From: Impatiens glandulifera | Lineage: Eukaryota; Streptophyta; Magnoliopsida; Ericales; Balsaminaceae | Assembly (NCBI RefSeq): GCF_907164915.1 | Contig: NC_061864.1 | Location: 22,168,616-22,232,615 of the forward strand | Direction: 5' to 3' | DNA length: 64,000 bases | Shown: piece by piece, positions 36,851 through 48,748 of the stretch | Position numbering within the stretch: the first letter of the stretch is position 1 | How the letters are laid out: the number at the start of each line of letters is the position of its first letter | Translations under genes and position numbers: made by a program | The notes under the pieces: model-generated | Seen by the model: only the letters and a program-made list of their open reading frames with translations | What the model was told of the DNA's origin: nothing | Databases searched by the model: none

Positions 36851-38010
36851 TGTAAAAGTGTGATTGGATGTGATTTGTTGAGGGATAAGAGACCGGTAAT
36901 AAAAGATCGTGATATCATGAAATTAGAGATTGATTGAGATTAAAGATTGATTTGTCGATGGATAAGAGACGTATGAAAGTGTAATCGAGATTTTGGTTGG
37001 TTTGTCAATGGATAAAAAACAAGTGAAAGTGTGATTGAGATTGGTGGTTGGTTTATCGAGGGATAAGAGGCGTGTGAAAATGTGATTGAGATTGATAATT
37101 AGTTTGTCAAGAAATAAGATGTCGGTAAGATTGATATTTGTGATTGATTTGTTAAGGGATAAAAGATCGTTAACAAAGGATCATAAGGTCACGAGATTAG
37201 ATGTCGATTTTGATAGGTGGTTAAAAATATATGTGAATGAGATGCTGATTGACCGAAGTGTTAGATCATGATATTAAAGATCGATTGATATTGGTGGTTA
37301 GTTTGTTGAGGGATAAGAGACGTTTGAAAGTGTGAAATCACGAGATGGATTGGTCAATTGAGATTTTGGTGGTTGGTTTGGCACGAGATGAAAGACGTGT
37401 TGTGTGAAGTCATAATATTAGTAATGAGTGTTGTCCATTGGAAAAATAAATGTGTGAATGAGATGGTTGGTTGACAGAAATATGAAAGTTATGTCACGAG
37501 ATAAAAGGTCGATTGAATTAGTGATTGGTTTGCCGAAGTGAGAGTGAAGAGGTAGCGGTGATGATATGAGTTGTTTGAGGTAAAAAAAAATACTCTAAAT
37601 GAGGTCACGGAAGTGAAGGTAAAAAAGTTGATGATATGATGAGATGGTTGGCTTGCCAAAAGTGATGACAAAAGACGTTGAATTATCGAGATGATTGATT
37701 GCAAAAGTGAGTCACGAGATTAATAATATGAGATGTCTATTAGATAAGAAATTATATTGTTAGTTGACCGAGAAATAAGGGTAAAATGTCGAAGTTAAAG
37801 AGATCGGTGAGCTAATGAGAAAAAAGTTAAATGAATGTATTCTTATTAAATTTGTTATTTTTTTTTTTATGAATAGCGAAACAAGTACAACGATGAATGA
37901 GAGTAAAAAGTCGATCATTAGGTTCTCTCAACTATTGAAACTTTTCATGTTAAGACATAGATGTTTGATTGAATTTTTAATATTCTTTGAAGTCAATTTT
38001 TTGTGTGATA
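36851..38010 (+). repeat. Degenerate gagattg-ggttggtttgtcgagggataagag repeat, right copy
   Basis: About a dozen imperfect units of roughly 60-90 bases run from 36851 to 37815, with gtgtgattgagatt, ggttggtttgtcga, ggataagagacgtgtg and gtcacgagatta. At about 37870-37990 there is a degraded relative of 30265-30340 (acaacgatgaatgagag-aaaa, catagatgtt). So the same composite, repeat then acidic-exon-like segment, stands on both sides of the helicase gene in the same orientation. Confidence 0.6.
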
Positions 38011-38294
38011 ATAGAGAAAAAAAATAGATATTATTTAAAATAACTAGATGAAAATTGTGACAATAATAATTTGATCAATAAGATATGTCCATTAAAAAAA
38101 TGTTAATTAAATTACATAATTTAAAATTTGTGATATTTGAAATTGCATATATTTTGATAACCTTATTATTATTACTAAAATCTTCTTCCTATGATCCCAT
38201 CAATCCCTGCACGAAGCTACTTACTTCCCACATCCTCTGTTTCTTTCTCTCTCTCTATCTCTGTGATCATCGATTACCCTTTTCTCTTTGAGCA

Positions 38295-39224
38295 ATGGCG
38301 ATGGCGGCGGAAGACAGCACCGTGACTCTCTACAGCGGCACCACCCTCACCGACGCCAAGAACAATCCATTCCCAATTAAAGTGGGTCTGGCCCAGATGC
38401 TCCGCGGAGGCGTAATTGTCGAAGTCACCGACCCAGAACAAGCCAAGATCGCCGAATCAGCCGGATCTTGTTGCATCGTCGTCTCCGATCCTAGTACAGG
38501 AGGAGGTATATCTAGAATGCCCGATCCAACTCTCATCAAGGAGATCAAGCGATCGGTCTCAATCCCAATCATGTCCAATTGCAGAGTCGGCCATTTCGTC
38601 GAAGCTCAGATCTTGGAAGCTGTGGGTGTCGATTACATCGACGAGAACGAGATTCTCGCATTCGCAGACGAGGACAATTTCATCAACAAACACAATTTCG
38701 GCGTCCCATTCGTCTGCGGTTGCCGCGATTTCGGCGAGGCTCTAAGAAGAGTGAGAGAAGGCGCAGCAATGATAAGGATCCAAGGCGATTTAAACCTCAC
38801 CGGAAACATCGTGGAGACAGTTCGAAACGTGAGGAAAGTGATGGGAGATATCAGGGTTCTAACTAATCTAGACGAAGACGAGGTTTTTTCATTCTCGAAA
38901 GAGATCGCAGCTCCTTACGACATGGTTGCTCAGACAAAACAATTGGGTCGATTACCGGTTGTTCATTTCGCCGCCGGTGGGATTGTTACGCCGGCTGATG
39001 CTGCTATGATGATGCAATTGGGTTGTGATGGGGTATTTGTGGGGAGGGAGACTTTTGATTGTTCAGATCCGTATAGACGTGTTCGGGCGATTGTTCAAGC
39101 TGTAAGGAATTATAATGATTCGAATGTGTTGGCCAAGATGAGCTCTGGTTTGGAAGATGTAATGGCGGATCTCACCATCAATGAGAACAGAGTACAACAA
39201 CAAGAACAACACTATGCTGATTGA
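38295..39224 (+). CDS. PDX1.2-type pyridoxal phosphate synthase-like pseudoenzyme
   Basis: A (beta/alpha)8 PDX1-family protein of 309 residues in one exon. Active PDX1 makes pyridoxal 5'-phosphate from ribose 5-phosphate, glyceraldehyde 3-phosphate and PDX2-derived ammonia. Here the lysine that binds the sugar phosphate (active family: MAKARIGHF) is N95 (MSNCRVGHF), and the second catalytic lysine (MIRTKGE) is Q163 (MIRIQGD). The Asp of GGVIMDV is E43, and the loop before RMPDP is shortened (about 64-72). The start (VTLYSGT), the short loop and MIRIQGDL match Arabidopsis PDX1.2, a non-catalytic partner that joins PDX1.1/1.3 rings and supports them under heat stress. N95 goes further than the Arg recalled there. 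Core structural motifs (GHFVEAQILE, FVCGCR, FAAGGI, QLGCDGVFVG) are kept, so a folded scaffold role is likely. No clear heat-shock element was seen just upstream. Confidence 0.93.
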   Translation: MAMAAEDSTVTLYSGTTLTDAKNNPFPIKVGLAQMLRGGVIVEVTDPEQAKIAESAGSCCIVVSDPSTGGGISRMPDPTLIKEIKRSVSIPIMSNCRVGHFVEAQILEAVGVDYIDENEILAFADEDNFINKHNFGVPFVCGCRDFGEALRRVREGAAMIRIQGDLNLTGNIVETVRNVRKVMGDIRVLTNLDEDEVFSFSKEIAAPYDMVAQTKQLGRLPVVHFAAGGIVTPADAAMMMQLGCDGVFVGRETFDCSDPYRRVRAIVQAVRNYNDSNVLAKMSSGLEDVMADLTINENRVQQQEQHYAD

Positions 39225-40302
39225 TTGAGAAACACCAAATAATAATGTTAACATTTATAAATGTCACATCTTTATGTTCAGATTGAGAGATTTTTTGGAT
39301 TTTTATTTTTGGATTTTTGCTTGAATTGAGTGTTCTTTCTTAATCATGTGTATGTGATGTGAGTGTGTATTTGGATCAGATTTTGATTTAACCATTCCAA
39401 AATATGAAACCAATTTGAAGAAACAAATCACTCTAAGAAATATTCTTTATGACCCAAGTTCTATTCGGGTAGGGTATGAATAGATACTTTACATTTTTCG
39501 GTTCATCAGTAAAAATCTTTCTGAGATAAGGTGACAACTTCTACATCTGGTTAGATGTGTTATATACTTAACCCGTGAGAATTAATCACACTCCAAATAA
39601 AAAATAGTATCAAATATGTGTTATATACTTAACCCGTGAGAATTAATCACACTCCAAATAAAAAATAGTATCAAATACTATGTATAGATGAAAACATGAT
39701 ACCCAATATGGGTAATGCAAACCTAGGTTCAAGATCTAAGATAGGGAGTAAATGGTTTATACCCATACTAGATTCATATATAAAAATAGCAATATTGTGG
39801 TTGATACCCACTCTGTTATATCTCTTTTCCTCCTGTTTGCTAGTTATGTTCAACAGTTACAGAACTTAAAAAAAAAAGTTTAAAAAGACATTCTGAAAAC
39901 AAAAACAAATTGCTTTAAGCAAAACAAAAACTTAGTTTAAAATGACAAATTCTGAAGACAGGTATTGTATGACCTGTTAGAATTTGATTTGTGCACTGTC
40001 ATTCTATTAATCCTGGTTAAATTTGATAGAGCTCCATTCAAAGAAGTTATTTCAAGATGAGATGATAATGGAACCAAAATGGTTGCAGATAACAAAAATA
40101 GATGAAAGAACAAACAAACTTAAAGAGAAATTTAGAATTGTTAAAACAAAGTGTCAATCTCTGCACACAACACAAACCTTAAACAGTTTTCATTTCATTA
40201 TTAAGAAATAGCACAACCAAGTTTTATATATAATAGCATCATCAAAACAAGCAAGCAATGAGACATGAAATCATCATAGCATATATGAAACTGAAGAGAC
40301 AC
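39225..40302. other. Intergenic between PDX1.2 and TMA7
   Basis: It holds the two convergent 3' flanks. The only clear structure is the perfect 61-bp duplication at 39556-39677. Open frames here are short and composition-driven. Confidence 0.55.
39556..39677 (+). repeat. Perfect 61-bp tandem duplication
   Basis: The 61 bases at 39556-39616 (tgtgttatatacttaaccc ...) are repeated immediately at 39617-39677 without an obvious difference, so the duplication is recent. Confidence 0.9.
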
Positions 40303-40936
40303 TCATTTTTTGCCACTCTTCTTGAGCCCAGCACCTCCAAATGAACCCTTTTGTTGAGCCTTAGCTTTAAGCTCCTTCAGTGCCTGCAAGAAAATAGTTC
40401 AACACAAACTAAGACTCATAATACTCTTTCTTTTCAAAATCAAATATGTAATCACCCCCAAAAACAATACCCACCTTCTCCTCATCTTTCTTCTTCTGGA
40501 TGTGAGCCAAATCATCCTGTAACAAAATATGGGTATCCAATGATCAAATACAAAATTAGGGTTTTGGAATCTTAAAGAAAAACTTGAACGATTAAAAAGT
40601 CTTTCTTTCTTGGATGTATGTGATTGATTTAACATCAAAGAACCTCTATGCATATCCAAACATGAGATACAAACTAGGATCTATATCTATAACTATAACC
40701 CTAAAACAAGATCTATTCATGAAGGATGTGATTAGGGATCAAGATAAGAGAAACCCACATGCTAGAATCCAATATATATTAAAGACAACAAACATACCTC
40801 GTCGTATTCCTTCTTATCAACCTTGGGTTGCTTCAAAGGCTTTGCTTTTCCACCTGCGATGAGAAATCTATGTCGGTTTGGTCCATGGTGAAATCGAGAA
40901 AGAAGATATGGAAGAAGAATTACCTTGCTTCGACAT
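40303..40936 (-). CDS. Translation machinery-associated protein TMA7
   Basis: A small, highly conserved ribosome-associated eukaryotic protein (TMA7/CCDC72 family). Minus-strand exons in order: 40936-40924, 40853-40798, 40516-40475, 40383-40303; 63 residues, the normal size. It starts MSKQGGKAKPLKQPK, continues KKEYDEDDLAHIQKKKDEEK and ends KGSFGGAGLKKSGKK, a near-invariant family ending. All three introns are GT-AG and in phase. It faces PDX1.2 tail to tail; from memory the two genes are also neighbours in Arabidopsis (At3g16040 and At3g16050). Confidence 0.95.
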
Positions 40937-42368
40937 GGTTGTTGATTCTTGATTAGGGTTCGCTGTGAAGGCGAAAAGAAAGTTGGAATTTTGATGGCCC
41001 TAATCTGAATGAAGAAAAAGAGAGAATGGGGTTTGCCTTTTAATCTCAAGGCGGCAGCAGGGACTTCGCTCCTAAACTTGCTCTCCACTGGTGTATTTGC
41101 TAATTTACTTTTATGCCCTCCTAGATTCGGGTATATATATTTTAATTTTACTAAAAAAACATTTATTAGTTATTGAAAGCCAATAACCTATTGAATGTTA
41201 TATTATATTATTGATATAATATAATATATTATAATAATATTTTATAGATATATTTAAAAATATATTATAATATATTGTATTATTATAAAAATATAATATA
41301 TTTTAAAAGTCTCCATTTTTAAATTAATAATTATATAAATTAGATTTATTTTTAAAATAATTATATACAAATTATATTTTAAAATTTAAAATAATTAATA
41401 TATATATTATTAAATATTATTTATAATATATCTAATATTTATAAAAATAAATAATATAAATTATAAAATATAATTTGTATATAATTAAATTATTAGCGGT
41501 TAAATCCTAATAATATAGGTTAATCGAAAACAGAACCGATTAACTAATAAACCGGTAAACTATCGGTTCGGTTTTCGATTTTACAGTTATTTTTTTACGA
41601 TTCTACGACAAAAAAAAAGTGGGCCGAACTTAGCCCGGCCGCCGGCTTCTATTTAATATATAACTAGACATAATTTATAAATAAAAATATTTAATCCTAA
41701 CTCTTCTTTTCTTCTTTTTATCTTTTTTTTCATTTTTTTTTTTACAATTTAGTCTAGATTTAATTGTTTGATATGTCCAATCTTCTTTATCTTTTTAAAT
41801 TTATTCTTTATGTAATAATAAGATATTGTTGGGTTTTTTAAATGAGAAGAATATTAGGTACGAAGAATTAAATAATATTTGAGCTCATAGGGTTGGCCTA
41901 GAGAGGTTTTGTCCTTACAATTTTGATCAAAATGTATTTTAATGTCCTATTTCTATAGGAGAATATATTGAATTGAATATTATTTTAAAAAAAATAAAAT
42001 TCTTTTATTAGTGGAATAAATATTATTGACCATATTATATTCATAAATATTAAATATTTTTTTTATAACAAAATAATAATTATTAATACAAATAAGGAGT
42101 TATATATTAAAAAAAATTATAAATAATATCAAATACAATTGATAAAATTACAAAAATTAAAAATTTAATATAGAATACCTAATAATTATATAATTTTTTT
42201 TAGAGTGACTTCAAAATGGACTCATTTGAGTTCAGTAACAAACATAGAAACAGAGAAAGTCAAAAAAAATCAATATTTTGAAAATTATCCTTACCCGAAT
42301 ATTGGTAACAACATTGAAAAGAAAATCATATTAAGTGATAATTAACCCTATATATAAATTTAACCCAA

Positions 42369-42406
<38 letters not shown>

Positions 42407-43301
42407 CCTACCAAAACATTTATTTATATCTAATCTTTTAAAAATGATAATTTAATATTAATTGTCTTATAGTTTTGACTAAGTGTGAAAAATGATATAT
42501 AAGAGAGCAAATGTCACAGTTACAATTATCACTTAGAACGTTTTAAATTGAAGTGTAGACTATATTTTCAATATTTAAAAATAATAATAACAGTGTCTAA
42601 TGTTTTTTTTTTTGTAAAACACGGGGTTTCGCACCACGCAGGTTAAACAAATATCACACAAACACAACTAACTAAACCTATCAAATGTGGCGCCTATAAC
42701 CTCAAACAAAGAATAATCTTAGAACGCTGAGGCAGTTAAACTAGAAGATAGGATGTCTTAATGGTTTTTATGATAAACTACATCTACATCCTCTTAGTTT
42801 CAATTCAACCCAAGCAAAACACATCGACTAATGTATGTCGTGGAGATTGGTTGATATTAAATGTTGGCAAATTGGATCCGACAACCATGATATGATAATA
42901 AAAGATAATTAAATATTTTAACCCTAATGAAAATGACACCCTCTAAAATTGGGACAAATATTATTCTTTTTATATGTCCTAAGCATTTAGGAAACCCTTA
43001 TGAACCTTATCTGCATGAATGAACTTAGACTAAGGTTAGTTTAGGGAAAATGACAGTTAAAGTGTTGATAAAGAATAAAGAGTTTTAAGGGAATGAGAAG
43101 TATAAATACGTGCTTTAAAACCCTAAGAAAAAGGTGATTTTTTTTTTAATTTGTTATAATTATTTGTCAAATTTGAGTGAGAATGTCATACTTATTTGTT
43201 TGGATCATACTTTTATTTTGTGAAATATAAATTATTTGAATGATATTTTTATTTTAGTTTCTATAGAATTACATTATCTTAATCCTCAAATTTATCAACA
43301 A
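40937..43301. other. Intergenic, AT-rich, anonymous repeats
   Basis: The first 150 bases are the TMA7 promoter and leader. Beyond this lies AT-rich DNA with TA runs (about 42376-42403). A short segment at 41515-41640 with accggttaa, cggttcggtttt and cccggccgccgg resembles plant transposon ends. Another anonymous segment at about 42605-42760 starts acacggggtttcgcaccacg. No gene is seen. Confidence 0.5.
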
Positions 43302-43382
43302 GTCAAGATGGCCGAGTTGGTCTAAGGCGCCAGTTTCAGGTACTGGTCCGAAAGGGCATGGGTTCAAATCCCATTCTTGACA
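43302..43382 (+). tRNA. tRNA-Leu (anticodon CAG)
   Basis: A class II tRNA of 81 bases. The acceptor stem GTCAAGA pairs with TCTTGAC, followed by the discriminator A. The D-arm region is TGGCCGAGTTGGTCTAAGG (A box). The anticodon stem CCAGT/ACTGG holds the loop TTCAGGT with anticodon CAG. A long variable arm follows, then the T arm ATGGG-TTCAAAT-CCCAT (B box). A run of eight T residues just after it (about 43386) is a good pol III terminator. CCA is not encoded and no intron is present. Confidence 0.96.
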
Positions 43383-44599
43383 TAATTTTTTTTCTTTAAC
43401 TTTAATTTTTCATTCTCGACATAAATAATGCATTTTAATGGGCATATTTGAAAGTAGATATATAGACCTACAAATTTAGAACCAAACATGATTGATGAAA
43501 TATTTTTGTATTACTTTTTTTTTTTTTTGTAACATAAGTTCCTATTAATTCTTGTAATGATTTCTTGGTGCATAAGTTAAAGAGACAATAGTGATCACAT
43601 GAGACACGGCAAGCATGACAGCTGCTAATTAAGCCATCCAATAGTCACGTGACACTGCATGATGCTTTGATAAAAAGCCAATGTGTTTTCTTCTTTTTTT
43701 TTTCATTTAAAGAATGATTTAATTCCCTAAAATTTGGGCATTTAAGCTTAATAACCCATCATTGTTTCATATTTATTACATTAAAAACAAATTTTGTTTC
43801 AAAACCTTAATGAGCAGCTATACAAAGGTATATAGTATGTACTTTGTTTTCGTGATAATTTTAACAAACAAACACAACCTAGAGTCTTAGGTTGGAGAAG
43901 ATTTCCCGTGCAAGATTTGATTTACTAACTTGTTTGGTTTTGTGTTATTAAAAATATATATTATTTTTACTAATATTAATATTGTGATTTAGCATATGTT
44001 TTTGTCAAATATAAACGGTTAGTTTTGATATATAATATAGTGGTATATAATATATATATTATCTTATAACACAATACCCTCCTCAAACTTATGATAGAAA
44101 AAAATTGGACAACTTGAGATTGAAGACGAGATTGTAAAATATTAATGTTATGTTTTTCAAGTTTGAAAAACTTTTGTGTTAAAATCTATTTAATTGCATA
44201 ATAACAGTGTTGATAGATAAACCATCTAAGAAGGTAAAATCTCACAGGCATTAACTCCTAAAGTGAAACAACAATTGAAAAACTCTTAAATTACTCGTGA
44301 TTGTTGAAATTCATCCAATTAGTATGTTGAATGATAAACTAACGAAAATATAGAATCACATGGGTGTTGAATGTTGGGTTGAAACAACAACTGAAAAAAC
44401 TTTGATGTTATTCGTGAGTGTTATCAAACGATAGAATGATAATGTGTTGATTAAATAACAATAAAAAAAAATCTCATATGATTAGATTAAGACAAACAAA
44501 AATATTGTCAATTGTCTATTATAGTAAAACGACAAAATAAATATTTAAAAAATATAATAACAAATGATTAATTTAGAAGAAAATATAGTATTATAATTA
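43383..44599. other. Intergenic, no gene seen
   Basis: AT-rich DNA after the tRNA terminator. No supported reading frame or transposon end was seen. Confidence 0.5.
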
Positions 44600-45134
44600 G
44601 GGGTGACAATTTAGGTAGGTTTCAGGTTGACGGGTTCGGATTGACATGTTAATGGGTTGAACGATTCTAACCTAAACTTGACATGTTTAGTAATTCGGGT
44701 CAAAATAACATTAACCTGACTTGTTTATTTGTGATTGATCTGAACTTGACTCGTTTGACCCGTTTAACCCGATTTAACTAACTCAACTCGAACCAAACCC
44801 GATGTAATTAATTCATATTTCTCTATTTCAAATTAAAATGACATCAATACATAATAAAAATGAAGTTAAATCACTGTTTTTTAAAAAAATTACAAAAGAA
44901 AACGAGTGAGTGAATAAGAAAAAATAACACAAAACTCAACCAAACAAACTTGTAAACGGGTTATCAGGTCTACTTTAGATCATGTGTGGTCGACCCGATT
45001 ATGGTCCGTTTATTAATCAGGTTAAACAGGTCTACCTGATTTTGACCTGAACAAATAAAATACATAACTCTTACGTAACGTTTTCGTGTTTGATTTGGAT
45101 CGAATTTTCGTGTCGTGTCCAAAATTATCGACCT
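44600..45134. mobile_element. Non-autonomous hAT-like element (candidate)
   Basis: It begins ggggtgacaattta and ends aaattatcgacct, imperfect terminal inverted repeats (about 10 of 13). The interior is crowded with gggttaa, acccgatt, acccgtt and gacctga words, the style of many plant elements with such ends. The 8-base flanks (ttataatta and taatataat) are not identical, so the target duplication is not proven. Confidence 0.45.
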
Positions 45135-45782
45135 TAATATAATAATATTATGATAATAAATGAACGTAAATAAAATATTGAAAAAAGATTATCCATTCAT
45201 GCCGTTAATATGGTAGGCTAGATTTGCATAGGCTAAATATAACCTATACTCTAGATTAGATTCTTTTCCTAGTAATTCCATAATTATCCTTTTTCTCATT
45301 AAGAAAATAACTAACCAAGGGATAATTTAGTAAAATGATTTGTTTTACAGCATCTTCCTCATAAGGCCATGACCCTTATTTGTACAAAGATTCTCCATTC
45401 CTTTCCTTCCTTGATTCTCTCTCTCTATATCTCTGGCTTTTCTCTCTCTATATATATCTCTGGCTTTTGCTCCATTAATAGCTTGCATCTTAAGCTTTAT
45501 TTAACAATTACAATTTCGAATAATCCCTCCATATTGGTCCTACACACCAATATCATCATCTTCTCTTGCGTAAGCTTCTTGAATCATCCTTGATCATCAT
45601 CAAACATATTCCCTTTGATCTTCATTGGTGTTTCTGTTGTAAATTTACACGTTCCTCATTCCGGAAAATCCTATATTCTTTCTTATCTTCTTGAAATCTG
45701 AATCCTCGTCGTCTAGATATTGTTGTTTGTATGCATTTAAGCTCAATATACTTAGGAATTGAACAAGAACAAGAACAAGAAC
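45135..45782 (+). promoter_or_regulatory. IST1-like gene upstream region and probable 5' leader
   Basis: From about 45400 the sequence is rich in CTCTCT and TATATCTCTGG repeats, as in plant leaders. ATG codons precede the main start; one at 45369 opens 74 codons (to 45593), ahead of the gene start at 45783. If the transcript begins upstream of 45369, this would be an upstream ORF. The transcription start is unknown. Confidence 0.35.
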
Positions 45783-46948
45783 ATGTTTGACAGTCTGTTG
45801 AAGAGCAAGTTCTACGCGAAATGGTTAGATATATGAATCTAATCTAATCTGTTCTTTCTTTCTTTCTTTCTTTCTCATATATTGATTCATTCTATGTTTT
45901 GATTTGATATAGCAAATCGTCGACGAAGCAAATGAAGACAAGAATCAACATTATAATTCGGAAACGAAATACAATGCTCAAGTATCTAAGAAACGACATC
46001 GCCGATCTTCTCAGAGATGGCCTTGATATCAATGCCTATAACAGGGTACATACATATTGACAAACCCTGATTAATCCATTCTTCATAGAAATGCACTTAC
46101 ATTTTGTTTATTTTCAATTGAACAGACTGAAGGTCTCCTTGTTGAGCTGAATCTATCAGCATGTTATGAATATGTGGAGAAGTTCTGCGACTGCATTTCC
46201 GATCATCTTGCTCTGATGAACAATCAAAGGTACAAAACCCAACTCAGTGGATTTGGATTTCAAATGTTAATTCATTCTCATAATTACTATGTTGGTTGGT
46301 TCATCAGAGAATGCCTAGATGAATGTAGAGAAGCAGTCTCCTCATGTATCTTTGCAGCAGCAAGATTTGCAGATTTGCCTGAATTGCGTGATCTTAGAAG
46401 TCTATTCACTGAAAAATATGCTTCTTCATTGGATGCTCATGTCAACAAAGAGGTGATAATCAAATCTCATTAATACTGTTTTTACTTTTGAGAAATATGT
46501 ATGAACTTTTGAGAAAAATGCATGTAGTTTATGGAGAAGATGAAAGCAATTAAACCCACAAAGGATATGAAGCTTCAATTACTGGAAGATATAGCAATGG
46601 AATATGGTTTAAAGTGGGATTGCAAATCATTGGAGCAGAAACTATATTTTGAAAAGGTAATTAACCATTGTAAATGGCCTTGTTTTTAGAACTCAAATAA
46701 CTCTAACTTTTAGCTACATATGATTGATTTATTATCAGGTTCAAAAGGATGGTATTATGAAGGATGCAACAAATTTGAAAAATAATAATGGTTCATCATG
46801 GGATAATGTAAGAGAAGCAATGAATATGAAAACAGACACTATTGGAAAGACATTTGTTAAAGAAACAGAGACAGGACATGTTCATCCTAATCTACCAGAT
46901 TATGATGCTTTTGTGAAAAGGTTTGCAGCTCTTAGAAAAGGGAAATAG
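45783..46948 (+). CDS. IST1-like protein (ESCRT-III regulator)
   Basis: IST1 proteins bind CHMP1 and the SKD1/Vps4 ATPase and control ESCRT-III turnover on multivesicular bodies. Exons 45783-45823, 45913-46045, 46126-46229, 46308-46452, 46528-46656 and 46739-46948 give 253 residues. The start MFDSLLKSKFYAKC, then RKRNTMLKYLRNDIADLLRDG and a helix ending CYEYVEKFCDCIS, are typical of the IST1 domain. ECREAVSSCIFAAARFADLPE, LRSLFTEKYA and MEYGLKWDCKSLEQKL complete it (about 5-190). The C-terminus is short and lacks the long proline-rich tail with MIM motifs seen in human IST1, as in several plant ISTL proteins; it ends in FVKRFAALRKGK. The nearest remembered Arabidopsis gene is At1g79910. Confidence 0.92.
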
Positions 46949-48748
46949 CTACACAAAAAAATGTTGTTTTTTTCTCCTTTTCATCTTCCAAGTTCTAACA
47001 CAAGTGGGTGTTTTATAATTCCTGTTTGGTAAGGGTCTTGTACATATAAGTGGAGATTATTTGCCTTTAAAAAACAAATTGTACTGAATATCATATGAAT
47101 TTGTAACTAAATTTGTTTCTATTTTTTTTTATGTGAAATGTTTATAAGAAAATTGAACAAGTTAATTATTGCATTGATATGAGATTCTAATTTATTTATG
47201 TTACCTTATAATGTCCATGGTGTGAAGAAAGAAACTCATAAATTGCGAACATTTAATAATGTTGTGTAATAATTAACAAAAAAAAAAAAATTAAACATAA
47301 AATATTTAATTATTATTCATTTTATCAACATAATTTAAATGAAATAATAATGAGTATTCAAATATTTGAATCTCTCCACATTTAAATATTCATAAATGAC
47401 AATCACAATTAAATATTTAATTTGTATCAAATGAGATTCAAACTATTATCTTATTTGTGATTTTTGAATTGCATCAATAACTTTATGTATAAATATATTA
47501 ATTATCTAATAAATAATAGGTGGCATGATCTTAGGGCTGCCTTGGGTCAGCAAAGGATCTGTTATCCCCTCTGTTCAGCATGGTCGTAAATACATTACCA
47601 ACCATTTTGATATGTATAAAAAAACATTGTGATATTTTATTTTATGGAGCATTTTTACCTCGGTCATTTTTTATGTATCTCAATGATTGTAGGTGCGATA
47701 ATTTACTTCATGAGCGAGGTCCCCAGTTCAAGTCCAGGATGTCCCAAGTAAAAGAATAGAAGAAACATCTTACTTGCTCATTTGGCTCAAGAGATATAAC
47801 TTTGGCGTGATGATTTTAGTATTTATTTCTCAAGATTTGGTCTCTTCTTATAGAGAGGAGCAAAACGATCATATTTATTATATATATATTGACCGTTTTG
47901 CCCTCTCCATGTGAAGGACTCGTAACAAGGATCATTTCTATCCTGAGATCTTCTTCCGATAAAATAAAATAAAAAAATACCCTACCAAGATTTTTGAACT
48001 TTAAACCATAAACATTAGAATATATTACTTGTTAGTTACAATACAAAATTATTATAGGTTCAATATCATAAAATATAAAAAAAATTAATAATAATAATTT
48101 TCTTCCAATTAGGGCACCCCAAACTATATGGTGTGGGGACTGCTGTTTAAGTAATATTCAAAATAATAGCAAATCACTCCTAACAATCATATATGAAAGA
48201 TAACATATGTTTAATAAGAAGTGTCTTTGGCAATAAGAGAAACTGCAACAATAACTCCATTTTTGTTTAGTAGAGTTCCCATGTGAGAATAAAATCACAA
48301 GTAAAAACAACATAGGAGACTTGACTTGTTTGTTATGCTTGCTCATTTAGGAAGATCCTTTGGAAAAAACAGTTATAACCGCGACATCGTTACATTCCTG
48401 TGGGTGGCTCGTTAGCTTGTTCCCCTTCTCGATCATAGCTTTTCCCACGCGTTATCCTGTTTATGTTATTTTCTTAAATGTACCATTCTTCTCTTTATGA
48501 AACTATTACTAGGCTTTAGAAATTTTCATGTTACAAAAATAACTGAAATAGAGATGGAACACATATATAGATAGTAGCCACAAGCTATTTTATACAAAGT
48601 TCTTCATTCAAGTACAAGAGTATAACAAGAACAAAAGAAATTTTAAATCAATCAGAAAGAAAACAATGAACAAACAAATAAGGTGGTGTATTCGTGTTAA
48701 CTTTCTAAATTCAAAAGAAAGAATCATCGTACGATAAAAGATGAAATG
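46949..48748. other. Intergenic; weak SINE-like or tRNA-like motif
   Basis: AT-rich DNA. At 47700-47750 gcgaggtccccagttcaagtccagg contains a B-box-like word (gttcaagtcc), but no convincing A box was found. The stretch at 47520-47950 may be an old repeat. A minus-strand frame at 48158 is not supported. Confidence 0.35.

Noticed and set aside
38416..38866. Two other frames (109 and 95 codons) within PDX1.2
   Set aside because: Shadows of the intact 309-codon PDX1.2 frame.
40762..41088. 108-codon minus-strand frame over the TMA7 5' region
   Set aside because: It reads through TMA7 introns and leader; the spliced TMA7 model explains the conserved parts.
47700..47760. tRNA-like or SINE-like segment with gttcaagtcc
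   Set aside because: A B-box-like word only; no A box at proper distance and no tRNA fold on either strand.
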